From Lycocorax pyrrhopterus obiensis (Eukaryota; Chordata; Aves; Passeriformes; Paradisaeidae): a stretch of 64,000 bases of DNA. The notes beneath the pieces are model-generated. The model searched no databases. It was given only the letters and a program-made list of their open reading frames with translations, and was not told the DNA's origin. The stretch covers positions 15,980,494 to 16,044,493 of the forward strand of contig JACSVZ010000002.1 of NCBI GenBank assembly GCA_014706295.1. The letters run 5' to 3'. A program made the position numbers and the translations under genes. Positions 57,669 through 64,000 of the stretch are shown here, piece by piece (the stretch's first letter is position 1; every line of letters starts with the position of its first letter).

Positions 57669-60600
57669 GTGAGTTCTGTACAGGGTTCCAGACCTCCCTT
57701 CAAAGTCCTTCCCTTGTCTGCTCCTGTCCTGCCTGCCATTAAGTCACCAGTAATCTGCTGATACATAGGGGTCCACCTCCAGTCAGCCCTTAGTGACTGC
57801 CTTCAAATCTTCACGTGAATGTCTTGAAGCTTTCTCTCACAGAATATCCTAAACCAGAAGGCAGTTTGACTCCAGATTAGGGGTGACTTGTTTTCTGCAG
57901 TGGGGTGCTGAGGGGAAATCTCTGCACCTGTTGTGTGGAGCAGTCCCTCAGTCAGGGCACAGAGCTGGGTGCGTTCTGACTGCTCAGAGCATGCAGGTAC
58001 TTTGGATTCCAAGCAACCTTGCACTGTAACTTGTACATGTACCTTAGTTCCTTAGCTGCAGTTAAAACTCTTTTAGCTTTTTAAAGGTGGGTGGTGTGTA
58101 GTTTGTTAACCTTGAATTACATTTTAATCACAAGTTCTGAAGGAGCTGTCTTGAAACTGTTGACCAAATACACAATGTTTCCAACCCAAATCTTTCCTAT
58201 TGGGATCTAAAGTCACAAGCTGGAGTGTTAGTTACAGGTGCTAAGGGCTTAAGTGCCTAAATGTTTTCTTACATAGAACATTATTGCTTTCGCAATACAG
58301 ACAACTTCCAAATTGAAATTAACTTGCTTTTTCCAAATAGGCATGTTGATCAGGTGTAGAGAAAATAAACAAAGACATGATTGTACTAGAAACTCTGATT
58401 ATATAAGGCCCAAGAAACGTGACAAAAACCAAACACAGGAATCTTCTAATTTGTTTCTGGACAGTGATATAAAAATACATGGTTGTTAAATTTTTTAGTG
58501 CATATAAACTTCTGCCAATTTATACAGGAACTGGTCACAAATCTAACGTAGGTAAGTATGTAGGACAGATGAAAGAAGATGCATCTAGAGAAAGGCAGAA
58601 GGCAGAAATAGTCACGTTTCTGTGTCTCTGTTAATAAATTGGCAAAGACAAGACATTCCAGTTCAAAACAGAATGAAAATGGATCCAAGCGCGTGTGCAG
58701 ATTTATTTTGTATCACAATGTCTGTATATTAATAGAATTCAGAGAAAAGAAGGCAAACTCAATTTGCTAATTTCAATGAATAGATTTATTCATCTTCCTA
58801 TTGAGTAATTGCAGAAGGCATTTTTCGTTTTAATGAGTATTCAGAATTCTTTATGTCTTGGTTTTCTCTGTTTTCCATTAGAAATTTGCTGTCTTAAATG
58901 TGTTTGTTGGCACTTTTGTCAATATTGTATTTATTTCTAGATCAATTAAGAAGTGATTGTAATGTGCAACTTGTGATGACTCACTTAAGGAGGTATTGAA
59001 TTTGAAGGACTTTATTATGTGATGGAGAGTTGTGGTTTAATATGTGAACTTATTAAAATCTTTTTTCCTAGATGGGAAAAACAGCTTATAGAAAGTGTCA
59101 AATGGTAGCTCTAGGGTTTTAAGTTAGATAGATCTTAAGTGTGTCAGAACTTGGTTTGTTTCAAAATAACAATTTCCTTGTTATTACATGAAAAAAAGTA
59201 CTCTGGAGAGACAGCTTTTTGTAATATATGGTCTTGGGTGTTGCATTCTAGAGTGTTCACAAGCTACAGGTAAAGATACTGTGTTTTCTTTGCCATATTC
59301 AACAGATGTGTCAGGGAAAACAGACTTCTCTGCTTAAACAATACTAAAATACTGGGGGTTTATGTGTTTATTTCATAGCTGATGACTGTGACAACCTGTA
59401 TGTTATTCACATCACAGTGATCTGCTTGTGATCACTTTCATGTGTAGTTTGGAGCTACTGCACTTGGCACTGTGGTGCCATCTCTCATCCTGCTGTAAAT
59501 GGTTTTGTTTCACTTTTGTCTGGGATAAGTCCAGAAAAATGTGTATATGCACATCTTAGGCTTTACAAACTCTGTTTTCTTTTAACATACATTACTATGA
59601 AAACTTGTTTTTGAATTGCATTATGAAGAAAATGCCCATTTTTGAGGTTTGGGTGATGGGAAAATGCTTGGCTTAAAAAATTGAGAGACCAGGATAACTC
59701 TGCAGCAGGATGGTGAGGCTGTGGATTCATTCTTTTTCCCTAATCAAGAAAGACAAAAGAGATACAGCATCTTGTAATCAGAAGTAGAGCATGTGTCCCT
59801 GTTCCATCACCTGCTGCAAGTCTCATAATGAGATGGATGTTGAATTCTGTGACCCAGTTATTGTGTACAGGCAGGTTGGGCCCTGCCTCCTACATACTTG
59901 CTGAAATGCTGCAATGTTTCTGAGCTTCTGTACAGACAGAATAGAAATCAAAAAATCTACAGCCTGTTTCTAAAATCCTAGGCAAAATTATTTCCCACCA
60001 AAATTTTGTAAATGTTTGAACATTTGCTTCTTTTCTTGGACTGATGTAATTCTAAATATTCTGGGATATTTAGCCACTGGAATAAAAAGAGAGGTAATGG
60101 GGAACCTCATGAAATGGCTTCTCCATTAAAAGAGAAAAAGAAGTAAAGAAACTAATTTTGGTTTGAAGTTGATGTGCTTGAAGGAGGACATGAAAGATAA
60201 TTATAAATAGTGGGAGGAAATTAATAGGAAATTATTTTTTCACTATTTCAAGAATTAGGGGTACTGAGCACAATGCAAAAAAATATGCTTTACACTTGAC
60301 ATGAGTTATAGAACTTATTTTCACAACATATTGTGAAGAGTCAAAACAAAAAAATGGGTTCAACAAGGAGCTTTACAAATCTGTCAGTGTTAGTGGTGAT
60401 AGTCCAGAGTCAGTCTGACCCAAGTGGATGCTGTGCTGCTGATTGGTGGGGAAAGAAATAATTTTTACTTGTGTCATCTTCAGTGTGCAGTACATAGTCT
60501 GTGCTGGGTCTCCTGAAGATAGGATTCTGTACTTCGTGGACTGTCACTGTGGCTAAGTATTGAGGGGTTTGGGGTGTTTCCTCAGTTACTGTTTTTATCT

Positions 60601-63600
60601 CCTATTTGAAGTTGGCTGAAGAGCAGGAAGGTGGTGTCACGTCTTTGCCAGCAGTGGGGGAATGTGAATTGGTGGGCTTGGGTCACCAGACGATTTTAGA
60701 TTATCAATGACTTGCTTTCATGTTGAGGACACAAAGCTGACTTTCCATCTGTGTGTGCATTATTCACAAGTGGATCAAAAAGCAGCAAAACAGAGACAGA
60801 GTAGTGGTGGCAGTGGTTGCAGATACATTCTGGATTAGTAGAAACTTAAGTGGCTGAAAATAAGTGCTAGATGTTGATAATTTTATACTAAAATACAAGT
60901 AATGTACTTTCCCAGGTGTTTTATTTTTCTAAACTTCCTTTTCCATAAAGTATCACATCAAAGTGGTCTAATGGAATGGAAAAGTCTGTTATCACTGCAT
61001 TCCAGTTTGTCCTGGTAGGACTGAAAAGACAGCTGTAGAATGTGCAAGAGGGTGACAAGGTTTTGCTCAGCCTTTCTTCCGTACACACCATGTGAAGGGA
61101 ATCAGGACAGGTGATTCCCAGGAAAGACCAGTAATCGTTGTTTTATTAGCTGCGGTTCAGACTTGATGGTGGCTAATGAGTGCCTAAACAGACCGTGTGG
61201 GTGTCTTACACTCACTAAGATAATATTTTAAGTATTGTTTCAAGAAATTTTCATTCCTACAGGCCAATTATACCACCACTGATTTCTGACAAATGAACTT
61301 AACCTGAATGACAGCTGAGTATGTCTGCACAACCAAATGAAACTACATAGATGAACACATTTAGGAAGTGTGGAGAAGTCTGGTGGGATCACTGGGTGAG
61401 GTGTACCTTTTTAGGATCTCAGCAGAACGTTTTATGGTGCTTCTATCAACTGCTAAAGCAAATCTTGTTATATCATTACCTGAATTACATGAAATACAGA
61501 AGATTGGCACAAATGCTTCTAAGGTACTAAGCAAAGTTATAGCCCTCAAAATACTGGAATGTGCCTATGTGTTAAAGACAAATTGAGCAAAGGAGTATTT
61601 TAATACCTGGCATAGGAGTGAGAAGGAAAAAGGGAGACTTATTTTCAGTAATTAATGTCTGTATCTATTTTATAAGGGTAATCATTCAGCATGTTAAATG
61701 CTTATTTGTTTTGAGTGTACTTGAGATTGTCCTGCAATATAAACATTGTGTTGACAGAAAAATCTGATTCTTTTTGAGTAGCCTGTCCTCAGTGCAATGT
61801 AGGAATCTCTTATTGCAGCTGAATTCTAAACTTCCTGATTCAGCAGAAGGGTTGTTGGCTTAGTGGGGAGATACTTGATTCATAATAAACCAACCATCAG
61901 TTCTGTTTTCATTCTACTCTATCTTCAAAATGAAATAAAAATGCAGTGGAACATATGAATGTGGGTGAATGTAGGAGTAAAAGACATACAGTGATCCTGT
62001 TCATACCAGATATTTCTGATAACTGGGAAGTGTTATCATTTTGGGGGGAGGGGCAAAGTGGCAAGATACTTGTTCTTTTTTGTGATGTTTTTAGAGAATT
62101 ATTTAAAAAAGAAAAAATGTAATATAGAATTATTTTAAACAGGAACATGATTCAATTATTTTAGGAATTGTTTGTCAGTAGATTTGTAGACGTTTCTGTC
62201 CCATGTTTATATAAGTAGTCTGATCCTGTCTTTAGGATGTAAACTGATCTATTTGTGAAACTAGAAGTGATGCCTTTTATTTCTCCCACAGTTAACTTTG
62301 AAAGCATTTTAAGAACGTGGATAATTTCACTCTTCTCAGAGAGACTGACAATTTTTTTTTTAACTTAACATCAGCAATTGACTGGAAAACAAAATGCTTT
62401 CATATGCATCTTTGAAGCCAGGAGTGAACAAGTAGGTTTCCTTCCTTTCTAGAGAATTCAGGCTTCCGCTGTTGGTATTAAAATATGGAAACTGTAGCTT
62501 GAATGGAAACTCAGAACAGGTCATGGTTTTGTCTCTCTATTACACTCTGATAATTTAAAAAATAAAGTATTTCTTGTTTAGATCATGTGAACTTGCTGAA
62601 CACAACAAGAAATTTTGGTCCCTAGAAGGTGCATGGCAGGGTATTCCAAAAGCACTTATAACCAGGGGACTTCTTAGTTTTGCTTTGAAGTTTCTGTTGC
62701 AAATTCCCATCCTGTGATGGGAATGGGGACTGCAACAGGATTCCTTGGGGAGCCTCTGCTTCTCTGTTTGGTACATGGTTCCATCTGGTGAATTAAAAAG
62801 CTTTTGAAATAATAGCATAGAGTACATTCAGTTACTTAATATTTTCCTGCACGGTGCTTTTTCAATGTGTAAATCCAGTGTTGCTCCCTCAGGTCATCAT
62901 TAACTTGTTTGTGTATTTGGATTAACTAACTTGGCAGCCTCCCAGCACCTCCTGCAGATTAATAAGAGCAAGTTTCACCTTGGTTTTTTTTAGTCCTTTC
63001 ATGACTTTACATGTGACATTCTTTCTGCTGATTGTCCATGACTAGTGCTTTCTGAGCTGGTATTTTAAATAAGACGTGGTTTCTTGAAAGTGAGGAGAAC
63101 AAATAAGGCAACACAGTTTATTGTGCGTAAACAAACATTGATATAGATCTCCCTCTCCCTCTGGTGTTAGGTTGGTTTGTGTCTTCTCTCCTGGAAATAC
63201 AGGAAAAAAATTAGCATTTTCTCCTTCAGTCTGGAAAGATTTTCCTTTCTAGTGCAAGGAGAGCTGTGGAGACTGAGAGACTTATACTAAAGTTTTGGAA
63301 TATCTGTGTATTGTTTAGGAGTGGGCCAGGGAAATTTTGTCCTTTTATGTTTCAGATTATGCTGTGTTTCATGTATTCTGCTGAGCTGGTTTTGCATCCA
63401 TGGCCTGCCAAAAATATATGAGCTGAGAAGGCCCTTAAGGATATGTAGCAAAGCTGGTAGTGCCAGTTTTTGTGGGGTCCAAGTGTAGTGCCTTCTTTCT
63501 GCTGTCTCTGTGTGTGGTGGTAAATGACTGCTGCTGGTTACTGAGCACCGGCCACAAGGATTTGTGCAGGGTTTCAGAAAGCCCCAGTTTGTTCAGCTCC

Positions 63601-64000
63601 TGAGCCATGGAGGTGTTGGTCACTTGCCATGATAATGTAGGTGGATTTTGTATTATGACTGTGGGAAGCTGTTTCTTCACAACCAAATTTGAAAGAATAT
63701 CAGAAGAATAGTTGTCAGGTGCTCTAAAATGGAGCAGTTCTGCGATTTGCAATTACAGCTTGAGTTAATTTTGTATAAATGTTTTGATGGTCCTACATGA
63801 CAGAACATGCTCGTTGAACAGATGTCTCAATCTCAGTTATTGTCAAAGTTGTAAGACTTTAGTAAGGCCAGGTGATTACAGCTATGGTAAAAGGTTGTGG
63901 GAACGGGAAGGTCAGCAATCGTTATGGCATTGGAAACTGGAATGGAGAAATACATCATGCCCCTGCCTCTGCAACTGGGGTGTTCTAATGAGTTTAATCA

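Larger units (their letters stand above)
43683..64000 (+). other. Predicted start of a long intron 2
   Basis: More than 20 kb downstream of the exon-2 donor without a convincing coding exon. I checked the obvious acceptor-like tracts (about 47195, 48042, 53892, 57640 and 62440). Only the 57640 one has a good donor nearby, and it would make a 15-bp exon. Contents I recognise are CR1 ends at 47505-47667 and 53682-53835, the hairpin at 44074-44105, a GAGTACTGTT tandem pair at 53981-54000 and an AAT-rich repeat at 56869-56902. The 90-codon frame at 54703-54975 and others show no domain. Confidence 0.4.

Overview
The window looks like a piece of a bird nuclear genome. It carries CR1-type LINE fragments on both strands with the avian 3' signature (ATTCTATG-type ends), two solo endogenous-retrovirus LTRs, AT-rich non-coding sequence and one sharp CpG island. 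One LTR resembles songbird ERVL-type LTRs from memory, which leans towards a passerine; no database search was possible.

Layout. About 1-38.7 kb is gene-poor. No open frame in it has a recognisable domain. It holds three CR1 copies or copy candidates: an antisense 3' end near 6.5 kb, a weak candidate near 7.65 kb, and a long 5'-truncated copy at 32.7-34.8 kb. It also holds two solo LTRs in the same orientation, 744 bp apart (16.26-16.69 kb and 17.43-18.29 kb), some short repeats and hairpins, and a few stretches that look like conserved enhancers (8.6-9.3, 12.0-12.3, 21.2-21.4 and 38.3-38.5 kb). These enhancer calls are guesses from composition and motif content.

At 38.76-39.56 kb lies a strong CpG island with two CCAAT boxes, GC boxes, a (GGC)n tract and a YY1-like motif. 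I read it as the promoter and first exon of a plus-strand gene, with a donor at 39143. A second, 77-bp exon at 43606-43682 has a textbook branch point, pyrimidine tract, acceptor and donor. Both exons contain only very short upstream ORFs, so they would be 5' UTR and the protein-coding part would lie beyond base 64000. I cannot name the gene. The sequence from 39.1 kb to the end would then be introns 1 and 2, holding two CR1 3' ends plus one antisense relic.

Strand composition by eye is T/G-rich on the plus strand after the island and A/C-rich for much of 20-32 kb before it. This fits divergent transcription from the island, but it needs a computed skew plot. I found no tRNA, rRNA, CRISPR array, intact transposase or complete protein-coding gene. 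I found no clearly new biological system. The most unusual local structures are a perfect 26-bp palindrome in intron 1 and a 14-bp inverted repeat enclosing the AATAAA of the first LTR.
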